DNA of 64,000 nt from Dietzia sp. JS16-p6b (GCF_003052165.1 NZ_CP024869.1:1274001-1338000); one strand, 5' to 3'; shown: positions 20,094 through 28,744, numbered from the stretch's first letter. Notes: generated by a model from the sequence alone, not told the origin. Translations and numbers: made by a program.

Positions 20094-22106
20094 ATGGCAG
20101 GGCGGATTCCGGAGCAGGACATCGCCGCGATCCGCGAACGCACTCGCATCGAGGAGATCGTCGGCGAATACGTCGCGCTCAAACCAGGCGGGGCGGACTC
20201 CATGAAGGGACTGTCCCCGTTCAAGGACGAGAAGACGCCCTCGTTCCACGTCCGGCCCCAGCACGGCTACTTCCACTGCTTCTCGACCGGTGAGGGCGGC
20301 GACGTGTTCGCCTTCCTCATGAAGATGGAGCACATCAGCTTCGTCGAGGCCGTGGAGCAGCTCGCGGACAGGATCGGGTACCGCATCTCGTACGAGGGCG
20401 GCGGACAGGTGATCCAGCGTGACCGCGGGACCCGGTCGAGGTTGGTCCAGGCCAACGCCGCTGCGCAGCAGTTCTACGCCGAGCGTCTCCGCGAGGACGC
20501 GGAGGCCGAGACCGCCCGGGCGTTCCTGCTCGACCGCGGCTTCGACCTCTCCCACGCCGAGACGTTCGGGTGTGGGTACGCGCCGGCGGGCTGGGACACG
20601 ATGAGCAAGCATCTGATGCGGCAGGGGTTCGAGCCCAAGGAGCTGGAATCGGCGGGCCTGTCCAAGACCAGTTCGCGGGGGACGCTCATCGACCGCTTCC
20701 ACCGTCGCCTGTTGTGGCCGATCCGCAATCTCGCGGGGGAGGTGATCGGCTTCGGCGCGCGCAAGCTCTTCGAGGACGACACGCTGGGCAAGTACATGAA
20801 CACTCCGGAGACGATGCTCTACAAGAAGTCCCAGGTGTTGTTCGGCCTGGACCTGGCCAAGCGGGACATCGCCTCCCAGCGCCGCGCGGTGGTGGTGGAG
20901 GGATATACGGATGTCATGGCGATGCACGCGGCGGGCGTGACCACCGCCGTCGCCGCGTGTGGCACCGCGTTCGGCGAGGACCACCTGTCCACGCTCCGGC
21001 GGTTGATGCTGGACGACAACTATTTCCGCGGCGAGATCATCTACACCTTCGACGGGGACGAGGCCGGCAAGAAGGCCGCGATGCGGGCGTTCTCCGGTGA
21101 CCAGCAGTTCTCCGGTCGCACCTTCGTCGCGGTGGCGCCCGCCGGCCAGGACCCGTGTGACCTGAGGCAGAACAAGGGTGACGCGGCAGTGCGGGACCTC
21201 ATCTCCACCCGGGTGCCGATGTTCGAGTTCGCCATCCGCTCGATGCTCGGGGAGTACGACCTCGACCACGCGGAGGGCCGGGTCGAGGCGCTGCGCCGGA
21301 CGGTTCCGGTGGTCGCCGACATCCGCGACTCGGCCCTGCGGGACGAGTACGCCCGCCAGTTGGCCGGGTGGGTGGGGTGGGACGACCCCGCGACGGTGCT
21401 GCGCCGCGTCCGGGAGGAGGCGCGCAAGAGGGGTCGGGCCCGGGCGGCCGCCTCCGGCACCCGTGGGCCAGGCCGTCGCGGCTCGGGAGGGTCCGGGGGT
21501 GGGCCGCGCCCGCTGCGGGACCGCGCCGAAAGAGGCGGGGGGAGAGACGACCACGAGGCTGTTTCCCGGGACGAACGACGAGCTCCCGTGGAACCGACGG
21601 GCGTACCCCTGCCCTCACCGGCGGACCCGGTGCTGTGGCCGCAGCGCGAGGCGCTCAAGGCTGCCCTGCAGTACCCGGGTCTGGCAGGGCCGCTCTTCGA
21701 CTCGCTCCCGTCGGAGTGCTACACCCATCCCGCCTACTCCAGGCTCGCCGCCGCGGTGTCCGCCGCCGGGGGGTGTGCCTCGGGCAAGAGCGGCGCGAAC
21801 TGGGTGTCCGAGGTGTCCCGGGGGCTCGAGGACGACGGGCTGCGGCGGCTGGTGGGCCTGATGGCGGTCGAGACGCTCCGGGTGGCGGAGGACGCGCTGC
21901 CCCGGTACGTCTCCGGCGTGCTCGCCCGACTGCAGGAGGTGTGGGTGTCCGGTCAGATCGCCGACCTCAAGTCGAAGGTGCAGCGGATGAGTCCGGCGGC
22001 GGACCCGGAGGGCTACTCGGCACTGTTCGGTGACCTCGTCGCGCTGGAGGAGTACCGGCGAGGACTGCTCGACCAGGCTGTGGGCGCCACGCCCGACATC
22101 GCCTGA
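20094..22106 (+). CDS. dnaG: DNA primase DnaG
   Basis: 670 residues from ATG 20094. N-terminal domain, TOPRIM RNA-polymerase core (VVEGYTDVMAMHAAG; YTFDGDEAGKKAA) and a C-terminal DnaB-interaction domain; a low-complexity Arg/Gly linker lies near residues 450-500. Oddity: in the N-terminal zinc-binding position only Cys62 of the expected C-x2-H...C-x2-C ligands is present; the others are Ser41, Lys44 and Thr65 (GLSPFKDEK, HCFSTGEGG). The catalytic core looks intact, so the gene should be functional. Confidence 0.95.
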   Translation: MAGRIPEQDIAAIRERTRIEEIVGEYVALKPGGADSMKGLSPFKDEKTPSFHVRPQHGYFHCFSTGEGGDVFAFLMKMEHISFVEAVEQLADRIGYRISYEGGGQVIQRDRGTRSRLVQANAAAQQFYAERLREDAEAETARAFLLDRGFDLSHAETFGCGYAPAGWDTMSKHLMRQGFEPKELESAGLSKTSSRGTLIDRFHRRLLWPIRNLAGEVIGFGARKLFEDDTLGKYMNTPETMLYKKSQVLFGLDLAKRDIASQRRAVVVEGYTDVMAMHAAGVTTAVAACGTAFGEDHLSTLRRLMLDDNYFRGEIIYTFDGDEAGKKAAMRAFSGDQQFSGRTFVAVAPAGQDPCDLRQNKGDAAVRDLISTRVPMFEFAIRSMLGEYDLDHAEGRVEALRRTVPVVADIRDSALRDEYARQLAGWVGWDDPATVLRRVREEARKRGRARAAASGTRGPGRRGSGGSGGGPRPLRDRAERGGGRDDHEAVSRDERRAPVEPTGVPLPSPADPVLWPQREALKAALQYPGLAGPLFDSLPSECYTHPAYSRLAAAVSAAGGCASGKSGANWVSEVSRGLEDDGLRRLVGLMAVETLRVAEDALPRYVSGVLARLQEVWVSGQIADLKSKVQRMSPAADPEGYSALFGDLVALEEYRRGLLDQAVGATPDIA

Positions 22107-22267
22107 GCCGTAGGGAGAACGGCCGAGAACAGGTCTGTACGCAGGCGTTTCCGTCGGATGCACATTGTGACAAAATGCTTATCTGTTTGGTACCGTCGCT
22201 CCCGATCCGCGGTCGACTGGTGGAGCCGGCCGGGCGCGGAAGCCCGACGACGCCAGATTGGTAGCTC
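22107..22267 (+). promoter_or_regulatory. intergenic region with probable promoter for the secreted Ig-like protein
   Basis: 161-bp gap. TTGTGA near 22165-22170 followed by GGTACC-type sequence about 17 bp later resembles a sigma-A -35/-10 pair, in a locally AT-richer stretch (gacaaaatgcttatctg). No terminator for dnaG was recognised. The downstream gene lacks a strong SD. Confidence 0.35.
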
Positions 22268-23296
22268 ATGCCCACGCCTTCCCGCCGACTCCTCCTGCCC
22301 GCAGCTCTCACCGCCTGCGGCATCGGCCTCACAGTTCTGCCGGTCGCATCCGCTGAGGGGTGGGATCGGGGTCCGGTCCGGTTCAGCGCGTCAGGGGACG
22401 ACGAGTGCCGGGTCCAGTTCACGATCATCAACGAGACGAACGCCTACTACGTCGTCGACTATTCGGTGGACGGGGAGGATCCGACGTCGCTGGTCGGCGT
22501 CCCGGGCGTGTGGAGCCAGACGGGGGCGCCCGTCAGGGCCAGGTTCACCCTCAACAGCGTGCCGTACGACATCACCCGGGTGGTCGGACGTCAGGGAGTG
22601 CAGAACTCGGCTCCCGCGGCACCGGTTTTCACGCCGGGGACCGCCCCCTACGTGACCAACCGGGACCCCATCACCACCACCAGAACGGTGGACCTGCTCG
22701 ACCAGCCCCGTCTGCCCAACCGGGCCTCCGACACGCACACCATCACTTACCAGGTGGTCCTCGGCCCCCAGTCCGCGGACAAGGGTTTCGACCCCGCCAC
22801 CGGGCAGTTCGCTCTGTTCGAGACCGACGTGTCCGGGTGCCAGACGGAAACCGTCACCACGCTCACCGCCCCGCCGAGTGCTGTCCCGGGGGTCCCGGTC
22901 GAGCTCGCCGTGCACGTGACGCCCGTCGAGGCCGCCGGCACGGTCCAGTTCTTCGCCGACGGGGAACCGATCGGTGCTCCGGTGGACGTGACCGGCGGGT
23001 CCGCGACCCTTTCGTACGTCTTCACCGTGGTCGGCGACCCCGTCCTCACAGCGACCTTCACCCCGCAGGCCGTGGAGGACGACACCTTCGACACCCCGTA
23101 CGCGGGGTCCACGGCCGCTCCGGTGACGATCTCCGTCCGTGACGAGCACCCGGGCGCCGGATCGCTGAGCCCGGATTCGGTCCGTGTCCTGTGCGACGGT
23201 GACGGCGAGGGTTCTCTGGGCCGCGGGTCGTCCGGGTCGTCCGGTGCGTCCAGTTCGGCCGGCTCGATCTGTGGAGCGCCGAGATCCGCGGGCTGA
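22268..23296 (+). CDS. secreted protein with bacterial Ig-like domain
   Basis: 342 residues. Signal peptide with Arg-Arg and a hydrophobic core, probable cleavage after VASA (residue 29). Residues 30-190 match no family I recognise; residues about 195-295 read as a bacterial Ig-like repeat (TTLTAPPSAVPGVPVELAVHVTPVEAAGTVQFFADGEPIG...PVLTATFTP). The tail is Ser/Gly-rich with Cys residues and lacks LPXTG or a membrane helix. Probably exported and cell-wall associated or released. Two other Cys in the mature part could form a disulphide. Confidence 0.7.
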   Translation: MPTPSRRLLLPAALTACGIGLTVLPVASAEGWDRGPVRFSASGDDECRVQFTIINETNAYYVVDYSVDGEDPTSLVGVPGVWSQTGAPVRARFTLNSVPYDITRVVGRQGVQNSAPAAPVFTPGTAPYVTNRDPITTTRTVDLLDQPRLPNRASDTHTITYQVVLGPQSADKGFDPATGQFALFETDVSGCQTETVTTLTAPPSAVPGVPVELAVHVTPVEAAGTVQFFADGEPIGAPVDVTGGSATLSYVFTVVGDPVLTATFTPQAVEDDTFDTPYAGSTAAPVTISVRDEHPGAGSLSPDSVRVLCDGDGEGSLGRGSSGSSGASSSAGSICGAPRSAG

Positions 23297-23396
23297 CCGA
23301 TGGTCAGGTCGTTGAGCTGGCGATTTGGTTCGGCGACCGCGCGCGCACTAAGGTGAGTTCTCGGTGTCCGGCGTGAGCGTCGGCCGCCGAGAGCAA

Positions 23397-23469
23397 TCCC
23401 CCATAGCTCAATTGGCAGAGCATTCGACTGTTAATCGAAGGGTTTCTGGTTCGAGTCCAGATGGGGGAG
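23397..23469 (+). tRNA. tRNA-Asn (GTT)
   Basis: 73-nt cloverleaf. Acceptor TCCCCCA pairs with TGGGGGA plus discriminator G; anticodon stem/loop TTCGA-CTGTTAA-TCGAA gives anticodon GTT; T-loop GGTTCGAGTCC. CCA is not encoded. A strong hairpin follows. Confidence 0.95.
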
Positions 23470-23475
23470 CATCCA

Positions 23476-23507
23476 CGCCAGGCCGGGGCATCTGCCCCGG
23501 CCTGGCG
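23476..23507 (+). terminator. hairpin after tRNA-Asn
   Basis: Perfect 15-bp arms (23476-23490 and 23493-23507, GC-rich) around a tight loop, immediately after the tRNA. The following T-tract is weak (gtcgttgtg), common in high-GC actinobacterial terminators. May also limit read-through toward the ABC operon. Confidence 0.7.
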
Positions 23508-23688
23508 TCGTTGTGGGACTCCCCTGCCGTCGGTCTCGGGTACGACGGCCCCCGTGTCGGGGTCGGGGCACCGTCGCCTCTCGTGGCCCGGGCAGAGCGG
23601 TTCTCCCTCTCCGGGGCGCGGTCAGTCTCCCCATCGCGGCCGATCGGCTAACACAGCGTGAGAAACGCCGTATACAACTCCTGGGCTC

Positions 23689-23712
23689 ATATGTAGCATC
23701 TGTGCTACATAT
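23689..23712. promoter_or_regulatory. perfect palindrome, probable operator of the ABC/XRE operon
   Basis: ATATGTAGCA (23689-23698) and its exact complement TGCTACATAT (23703-23712) with a 4-bp spacer, 31 bp before the chosen start of the exporter ATPase. It lies in an AT-rich island in GC-rich DNA. The XRE regulator encoded third in the operon is the obvious candidate ligand (inference). Confidence 0.6.
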
Positions 23713-23742
23713 CAACACACATATTGGATGGAGTTCGTGGGA

Positions 23743-24690
23743 ATGTCGCAACCAGACGGTGGAGCGGTACGGGGTGGGCCGGAGAGGGGTGAGCCGGTGA
23801 TCTCGGTTTCTGACCTGAGGATGCGGTATAGCGACACGCAGGTCCTCGACGGGATCGACCTCGAGGTGAAGGCGGAGGAGGTCGTAGCGGTTCTCGGTCC
23901 GAACGGTGCCGGGAAGAGCACGACCATCGAGATTCTCGAGGGCTTTCGCGCCCCATCAGGTGGTCAGGTGTCCGTGTTGGGGGTGGACCCGGCGCGTGGC
24001 GACGACGCGTGGCGGTCGCAGATCGGGGTGGTCCTGCAGAACTCGTCTGACCACGGTAAGTGGCGACCGCTGCAGCTGCTGAGTTATCTCGCCGACTTCT
24101 ACCGGCCCTACGTAGACCCCTGGCCGATCGCCGAACTGCTCGAACTCGTGGGGCTGACCTCGCAGGCAAAGCAGAAGATCCACACGCTCTCCGGGGGACA
24201 GCGGCGTCGGCTCGATGTGGCCCTGGGCATCATCGGACGGCCGTCCCTGCTGTTCCTCGACGAGCCGACGACCGGGTTCGACCCTCGGGCGAAGCGCGAG
24301 TTCCACGACCTCGTCCACCGTCTGGGGGACCTGGAGGGAACCACGATCATCCTGACGACCCACGATCTCGCTGAGGCGGAGAAGTTGGCCGACCGCATCG
24401 TGATACTCGCCGGCGGCCGCATCATCGCTGACGGATCGCCACCGGCCCTCATGCGAGAGGTCGGCAGCACCGCGGAGGTGAGGTGGATTCAGAACGGGCA
24501 GCTGCACGTCCACGCCAGCGAGAACGCCACAGACTTCGTCCGCCATCTCCTCGCGGGTGCGGCTGGGGAGGAGATCACCGGCCTGACGGTCCAGCGCGCC
24601 ACCCTCGAGGACGCCTACCTGTCGATCGTCGAGAAATTCGAGTCCGGACAGGCCATCGAGGCCGCACACTTCACGGAGGCCGCCCGATGA
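23743..24690 (+). CDS. ABC transporter ATP-binding protein
   Basis: 315 residues from ATG 23743, chosen because ggatggag (23726-23733) is a good SD for it; ATG 23728 is in frame and would add five residues. Walker A GPNGAGKST, signature LSGGQRRR, Walker B LLFLDEP, H-loop TTHD: a DrrA/CcmA-type exporter ATPase with a C-terminal extension. Works with the permease whose start overlaps its stop (ATGA, 24687). Substrate unknown; drug or lipid export is typical. Confidence 0.9.
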   Translation: MSQPDGGAVRGGPERGEPVISVSDLRMRYSDTQVLDGIDLEVKAEEVVAVLGPNGAGKSTTIEILEGFRAPSGGQVSVLGVDPARGDDAWRSQIGVVLQNSSDHGKWRPLQLLSYLADFYRPYVDPWPIAELLELVGLTSQAKQKIHTLSGGQRRRLDVALGIIGRPSLLFLDEPTTGFDPRAKREFHDLVHRLGDLEGTTIILTTHDLAEAEKLADRIVILAGGRIIADGSPPALMREVGSTAEVRWIQNGQLHVHASENATDFVRHLLAGAAGEEITGLTVQRATLEDAYLSIVEKFESGQAIEAAHFTEAAR

Positions 24691-25553
24691 CCGCACGCAT
24701 CAATCCCACGCTGAACGCCTATCGAGCAGGGCTGCGCCGTGGGCTCGTCTCGTCCCGGATCATGCTCACCACACCTGCTGACGTCCTCGGAACCGTGCTC
24801 CCGCTGGCTGTCTTCGTCGGGGTCCTCATTTTCCTGCGAAGGGTCGAGGTCGAGGGATCCGCTGTCTCGCTCGCCACGATGAGCCTGCCCGGACTCCTCG
24901 CAATGGGGGTGCTGTTCAGCGCGGTCATGGGCATCGCCGGGGTGCTGGTGATGGACAGGACCAACGGAACTCTCCTGAGGTCCAAGTCCGTGCCTGGTGG
25001 CACCACGGGGTACCTGGTCGGGGAGATCGTCGCCAACGCGATCGTGACCGTGGTCTCGACTCTCGTGCTGTTGGTGGTGGGACTGATCCTCTTCGACGGC
25101 CTCGAGTTCGATAGTCCCGGACGATGGCTCCTCTTCACGGCGGTGCTGTTGGTGGGGCTCGTCGCCACCCTGGCCCTCGGCGCCGTGGTGGGCGCGTTGA
25201 TCGACAGTCCGAAGAACATGGGTCTGGTCATGCTTCCCGTCATGGGGCTGATCAGTATCTCCGGGATCTTCTATCCGCTGATCGCGCTGCCCGTGTGGCT
25301 GCAGTGGATTGCCCAGGTGTTCCCGCTGTACTGGTTCGGTCTGGGGATGCGAGCTTCGCTGTTGCCCGAGTCGATGGCCGGCGTCGAGGTGGGGGAGACT
25401 TGGCGGATCGAGTGGGTCTTCGTGGTGTTGATCGTCTGGGCTGTGGCCAGCATGGTGATGGCACCGAAGCTGCTCAGCCGCATGGCGCGCCGCGAGTCGG
25501 GTTCGGTCGTGGCCGCGAGACGGAAGGAACTGCAGCAGCAGTGGGGAGTGTAG
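24687..25553 (+). CDS. ABC-2 type transporter permease
   Basis: 288 residues, ATG in an ATGA overlap with the ATPase gene. About six hydrophobic segments (e.g. LGTVLPLAVFVGVLIFL, VTVVSTLVLLVVGLILF, LLFTAVLLVGLVATLALGAVVG, VVLIVWAVASMVMAP) and the ABC-2 pattern with ISGIFYPLIALP. Membrane partner of the preceding ATPase. Confidence 0.88.
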   Translation: MTARINPTLNAYRAGLRRGLVSSRIMLTTPADVLGTVLPLAVFVGVLIFLRRVEVEGSAVSLATMSLPGLLAMGVLFSAVMGIAGVLVMDRTNGTLLRSKSVPGGTTGYLVGEIVANAIVTVVSTLVLLVVGLILFDGLEFDSPGRWLLFTAVLLVGLVATLALGAVVGALIDSPKNMGLVMLPVMGLISISGIFYPLIALPVWLQWIAQVFPLYWFGLGMRASLLPESMAGVEVGETWRIEWVFVVLIVWAVASMVMAPKLLSRMARRESGSVVAARRKELQQQWGV

Positions 25554-25559
25554 GTATTC

Positions 25560-25781
25560 GTGGCTGAGATCGTTCACAATCGCATCGCCATGTTGCGAGC
25601 CGAGCGACACGTGTCCCGCCGAGAGCTCGCTGACGGGCTCGGTGTGCACTACCAGACCATCGGGTACATCGAGCGGGGAGAGTACAGCCCGAGCCTGTAT
25701 CTCGCGCTCAGGATCGCGTCCTATTTCCAGGTGCCCATGGAGGTGGTGTTCTCGACGGAGCCCTTCCCGAGGCTGGCCTGA
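25560..25781 (+). CDS. small XRE-family transcriptional regulator
   Basis: 73 residues, GTG start 6 bp after the permease gene. Almost entirely one HTH_3 domain: NRIAMLRAERHVSRRELADGLGVHYQTIGYIERGEYSPSLYLALRIASYF. Such single-domain regulators often sit with ABC-2 exporters and control them; the palindrome at 23689-23712 is a plausible target. No sensor domain, so the signal is unknown. Confidence 0.85.
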   Translation: MAEIVHNRIAMLRAERHVSRRELADGLGVHYQTIGYIERGEYSPSLYLALRIASYFQVPMEVVFSTEPFPRLA

Positions 25782-25822
25782 ATCAACTGGTCGACGCCGG
25801 TAATCAACTGGTCGACGCCGGT
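25781..25822. repeat. 21-bp tandem duplication
   Basis: Two exact head-to-tail copies of a 21-bp unit (25781-25801 and 25802-25822) beginning aatcaactgg and ending gacgccggt, starting at the last base of the XRE gene's stop codon. Probably a recent slippage or repair duplication in the intergenic region. Confidence 0.9.
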
Positions 25823-25890
25823 CGATCTGATGCGGGCGTCGTGCCGCCGGCGCCTCCGGGCGGCCGCGTGACACCGCTACGCTGGCGCCC

Positions 25891-27276
25891 ATGACACGCA
25901 CCGAGGTCACTCTGTCGACCGGCCGCGTCCGCGGTGCCGGCCTCGGTGACGTCGTCCGCTTCTACGGGATCCCCTACGCCGAGGACCCGGTCGGCGACCT
26001 GCGTTTCGCCGCCCCGGCCCGCCGGGAGCCGTGGGCGGGGGTCCGAGACGCGACCAGGCCTGCGGCCACCGCCCAGCGGCTGAGGTTCGACCCCGACCCG
26101 GCGATCCCCGAGCCGATCGTCGCGGGGAGCGACATCCTGCACGTGGACGTGTGGGCACCGGCGGAAGGCGGGCCACACCCCGTGCTGGTGTGGATCCACG
26201 GCGGCGGCTGGGAATCGGGGTCATCCCACCAGCCCTGGTTCGACGGGTCGACCTTCGCGCGCCGGGGAATCGTGGTGGTCTCGGTCGGCTACCGCCTCGG
26301 CGTGGAGGGCTTCACCCCGTTTCCCGACGCCCCGGACAACCGGGGGCTGCTCGACTGGATCGCCGCGCTCGAATGGGTCCGGGACGAGATCGCCGCGTTC
26401 GGCGGAGACCCCGGCCGGGTGACGGTCTCCGGTCAGTCGGCCGGCGGGGGAGCGGTGCTGTGCCTGCTGGGATCTCCGCCGGCGGCGGGGTTGTTCCACG
26501 GGGCGATCGCGGCGTCACCGGCAGTGCTGCGGGCCCCGGCGACCCGCCCGCCCAAGGGGGTCACTGCGGAAGGGCTCGCCGCCGGGGGGCGCGGCGCCGT
26601 CGACGAGTTCCATCGGCGCCTGCGGCGGGAGAACCAGTTCACGCTGCCGTTCCGGCCCGTGGTCGGAGGCGAGACGGTCCCCGTCCCTCCGCTGGAAGCC
26701 GTCGCGGCAGGGCCCACCACGGGAGTGCCGTTGCTCATCGGCTCCACCGCGACGGAGTTCGAGGCCGTCTCGGACAAGCTCCCGGGCCCGGCGCTGGTGC
26801 CGGGGGCCGCGTTCATGGCGCTGTCGCAGCAACTCCCGAGGCAGGGGCTCAGGGCGTTGGCCCGGCAGTCCAACGGACGGTCGCTGCGACGTAGCGTGGG
26901 CGCGGTCATCGACGCGGCCGCCATCCACTCCACGGTCGCCCGGGCCGCCGAGACGAGACTCGCCGCCGGGGACCCGACCTGGGTGTACGACTTCTGCTGG
27001 ACCGGGGGAAACGGACCTAGACACTGCGCCGACCTGCCCTTCTTCTGGGCCGTCCCGAACGGCGAGAACGTGGAACGCTATCTCGGTGCGCCGGCGCCGC
27101 CGAGCCTGGTCGAGGCGATGCACGACTCCTGGGTCTCCTTCGTCACCTCCGGCGACCCGGGCCACCACGCCTACGACTCGCCCGATCGTGTGGTGATGGC
27201 GTGGAACGATCCGCCCGCGCAGGTCCCTGACGGTCTTTCGGCCGTGCGCGCAGTCTGGTGGCCGGAGGCCCGGTGA
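25891..27276 (+). CDS. type B carboxylesterase
   Basis: 461 residues. Carboxylesterase/lipase type B features: FYGIPYAEDPVGDLRF near the N-terminus, oxyanion HGGGW (103-107), NRGLLDWIAALEWVRDEIAAFGGDP, nucleophile Ser183 in GQSAGG. No signal peptide, so probably cytoplasmic. Substrate unknown. The tRNA used as an integration site lies 55 bp downstream on the same strand. Confidence 0.88.
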   Translation: MTRTEVTLSTGRVRGAGLGDVVRFYGIPYAEDPVGDLRFAAPARREPWAGVRDATRPAATAQRLRFDPDPAIPEPIVAGSDILHVDVWAPAEGGPHPVLVWIHGGGWESGSSHQPWFDGSTFARRGIVVVSVGYRLGVEGFTPFPDAPDNRGLLDWIAALEWVRDEIAAFGGDPGRVTVSGQSAGGGAVLCLLGSPPAAGLFHGAIAASPAVLRAPATRPPKGVTAEGLAAGGRGAVDEFHRRLRRENQFTLPFRPVVGGETVPVPPLEAVAAGPTTGVPLLIGSTATEFEAVSDKLPGPALVPGAAFMALSQQLPRQGLRALARQSNGRSLRRSVGAVIDAAAIHSTVARAAETRLAAGDPTWVYDFCWTGGNGPRHCADLPFFWAVPNGENVERYLGAPAPPSLVEAMHDSWVSFVTSGDPGHHAYDSPDRVVMAWNDPPAQVPDGLSAVRAVWWPEAR

Positions 27277-27331
27277 GAGATCTTGCTACGATTGCGCCGC
27301 ACGTGCCGGTGGACGTTCCCGGCGCGTGCGG

Positions 27332-27408
27332 GGGGCTATAGCTCAGTTGGTTAGAGCCGCGGACTCATAATCCGCTGGTCGCGGGTTCGAGCCCCGCTGG
27401 CCCCACCA
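27332..27408 (+). tRNA. tRNA with CAT anticodon (Met or lysidine-type Ile2)
   Basis: 77 nt including an encoded CCA. Acceptor GGGGCTA pairs with TGGCCCC, discriminator A; anticodon stem/loop GCGGA-CTCATAA-TCCGC gives CAT; T-arm GCGGG-TTCGAGC-CCCGC. Not initiator-like. The anticodon stem and short variable loop are compatible with Ile2 (lysidine) as well as elongator Met; sequence reading alone does not settle it. Its 3' half is the attachment site of the adjacent element. Confidence 0.93.
27364..27408 (+). repeat. attL: 45-bp attachment core within the tRNA 3' half
   Basis: 45 bp from the anticodon loop to the CCA end (ctcataatccgctgg...), repeated exactly at 41184-41228. Integration restores an intact tRNA on this side; the integrase gene begins 16 bp beyond it. 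Confidence 0.95.
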
Positions 27409-27424
27409 TCGAAACGCCTGCTAG

Positions 27425-28744
27425 TCAGGGTGTTTCACCCTCGCTGGCCGCGGTAACAACATCGGAAACAGGCCCGGTGGTCACGCCGTGGTCACGAACG
27501 CTGCTGAGGCCGTTCAAGGCGGCGTCCACGACGGACTGCGCAGCAGTGTCGGCGAGGTGCCCGTAGATGTCAGCCGTGATCTGAATCGACGAGTGGCCGA
27601 CGATCTTCGAGATGGCCGCGATGTCGACACCTGATTCGAGCAACAGAGACACGTAGCCGTGCCGCAGGTCGTGCAGCCGCACCCGGCGTAGGCCGGCCGC
27701 GTCCGACAGTTCGTGGAAGCGGGCCGACACAGTAGACGGCAACAAGGGCGTTCCATCGTCGCGACAGAACACGAGGTCGTGATCGACCCAGATGTCGGCG
27801 TGACAGGCCCTCAGATCGCCTTGTGTGAGCCTGTGAACCATGAGGGCACCCACGACCCCTTCGAGCAGGGGAACGCGCCTGTAGTGCCCGTTCTCGGTCT
27901 TCGGCTCCCCGAAAGCCACCGACCCGTGATGCTGGCCGCAGATCATGCAGTTCGGCCCGGTGGTGTTATGCGGGTTCTCGGTGAGCTGTTGGCGCACGGT
28001 GAGGACCCGGGTGTCGAGGTCGATGTCAGACCAGCGCAGCCCCAGCAGCTCGCCCCGACGCAGGCCGGTAGTGGCGTACAGCTCGAATAACGGCCCGTCA
28101 GCCTCGGTGCTGGCGTGGTCGAGAAACGTGGTCAGTTCGTCACGTGACCACGGCTTCACACGGTGCCGTGCGACCTTCGGCAACTCGATGTCAGCGGCGG
28201 CGTTGAACGTTACGTAGCGCCGCATCTTTGCAGTCGACAACGCCGACCGCAGGGTGGCGTGGACGCGGCGGGCGGTGGCCGGCCCCATCGGCTTTGGGTT
28301 CACGTGCTGGCCCCTGGTGCGCTTGACGGGCGCGGGGCGTGGCTTGCGGATCTCCACGAGCATCCACTCGACATCGGCGGGGGAGAGATCCACCAGCTTC
28401 TTCGAACCGAGCAGAGGTTTCAGGTAGCGCTCGATGTGGCCCTGGTAGGAGGAGGCGGTGCCGGGGCGTAGACCATTCGCAACCTTCTGTTCAAGCCATG
28501 TGTCGAGCCATTCGCCGACGGTGAGGTTGCGGCCGGTGAGGTCGACGCGCTTCTCGGACACTTCGCCGATCCGCTTCGAGAGAGCTTTGTTCGCCTCTCT
28601 CTGTGTTGTGAAGCCGCGGCGGCGTTCTTGCAAACGCTTGCCAGTAACGGGGTTCTTGCCGAGGTCGACAACGTACATCCACCGAACGAGTTCGACGCCC
28701 GCCTTCTCGCCCTTCACCGTGTACTTCTTCACTGAGCCCTTCAC
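27425..28744 (-). CDS. int: tyrosine site-specific integrase
   Basis: 439 residues. Arm-binding N-terminus, SAM-like core-binding domain (about 72-175), catalytic domain with Arg229/230 (TGLRRGEL), His358-x2-Arg361 (HDLRHG), His384 (GHSS) and nucleophile Tyr394 (DIYGH). An insert at 260-275 holds Cys266-x2-Cys269-x2-His272-His273, a possible zinc site seen in some actinophage integrases. GTG start overlaps the upstream repressor stop. Its 3' end lies 16 bp from attL; the last codons cover one of the GTGGTCAC repeat pairs. Confidence 0.95.
   Translation of the reverse strand: MKGSVKKYTVKGEKAGVELVRWMYVVDLGKNPVTGKRLQERRRGFTTQREANKALSKRIGEVSEKRVDLTGRNLTVGEWLDTWLEQKVANGLRPGTASSYQGHIERYLKPLLGSKKLVDLSPADVEWMLVEIRKPRPAPVKRTRGQHVNPKPMGPATARRVHATLRSALSTAKMRRYVTFNAAADIELPKVARHRVKPWSRDELTTFLDHASTEADGPLFELYATTGLRRGELLGLRWSDIDLDTRVLTVRQQLTENPHNTTGPNCMICGQHHGSVAFGEPKTENGHYRRVPLLEGVVGALMVHRLTQGDLRACHADIWVDHDLVFCRDDGTPLLPSTVSARFHELSDAAGLRRVRLHDLRHGYVSLLLESGVDIAAISKIVGHSSIQITADIYGHLADTAAQSVVDAALNGLSSVRDHGVTTGPVSDVVTAASEGETP
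27477..27495 (+). repeat. element repeat site a: GTGGTCAC-GCC-GTGGTCAC
   Basis: Two direct octamers 11 bp apart, start to start, inside the int 3' end, 69 bp inside the left attachment core. One of four such sites in the element. The position near the core suits an integrase arm site (inference). Confidence 0.75.

Noticed and set aside
23397-23507. CRISPR-like or riboswitch structure near the tRNA-Asn
   Set aside because: The signal is a tRNA followed by one hairpin; no repeat-spacer pattern was seen here or elsewhere in the window.
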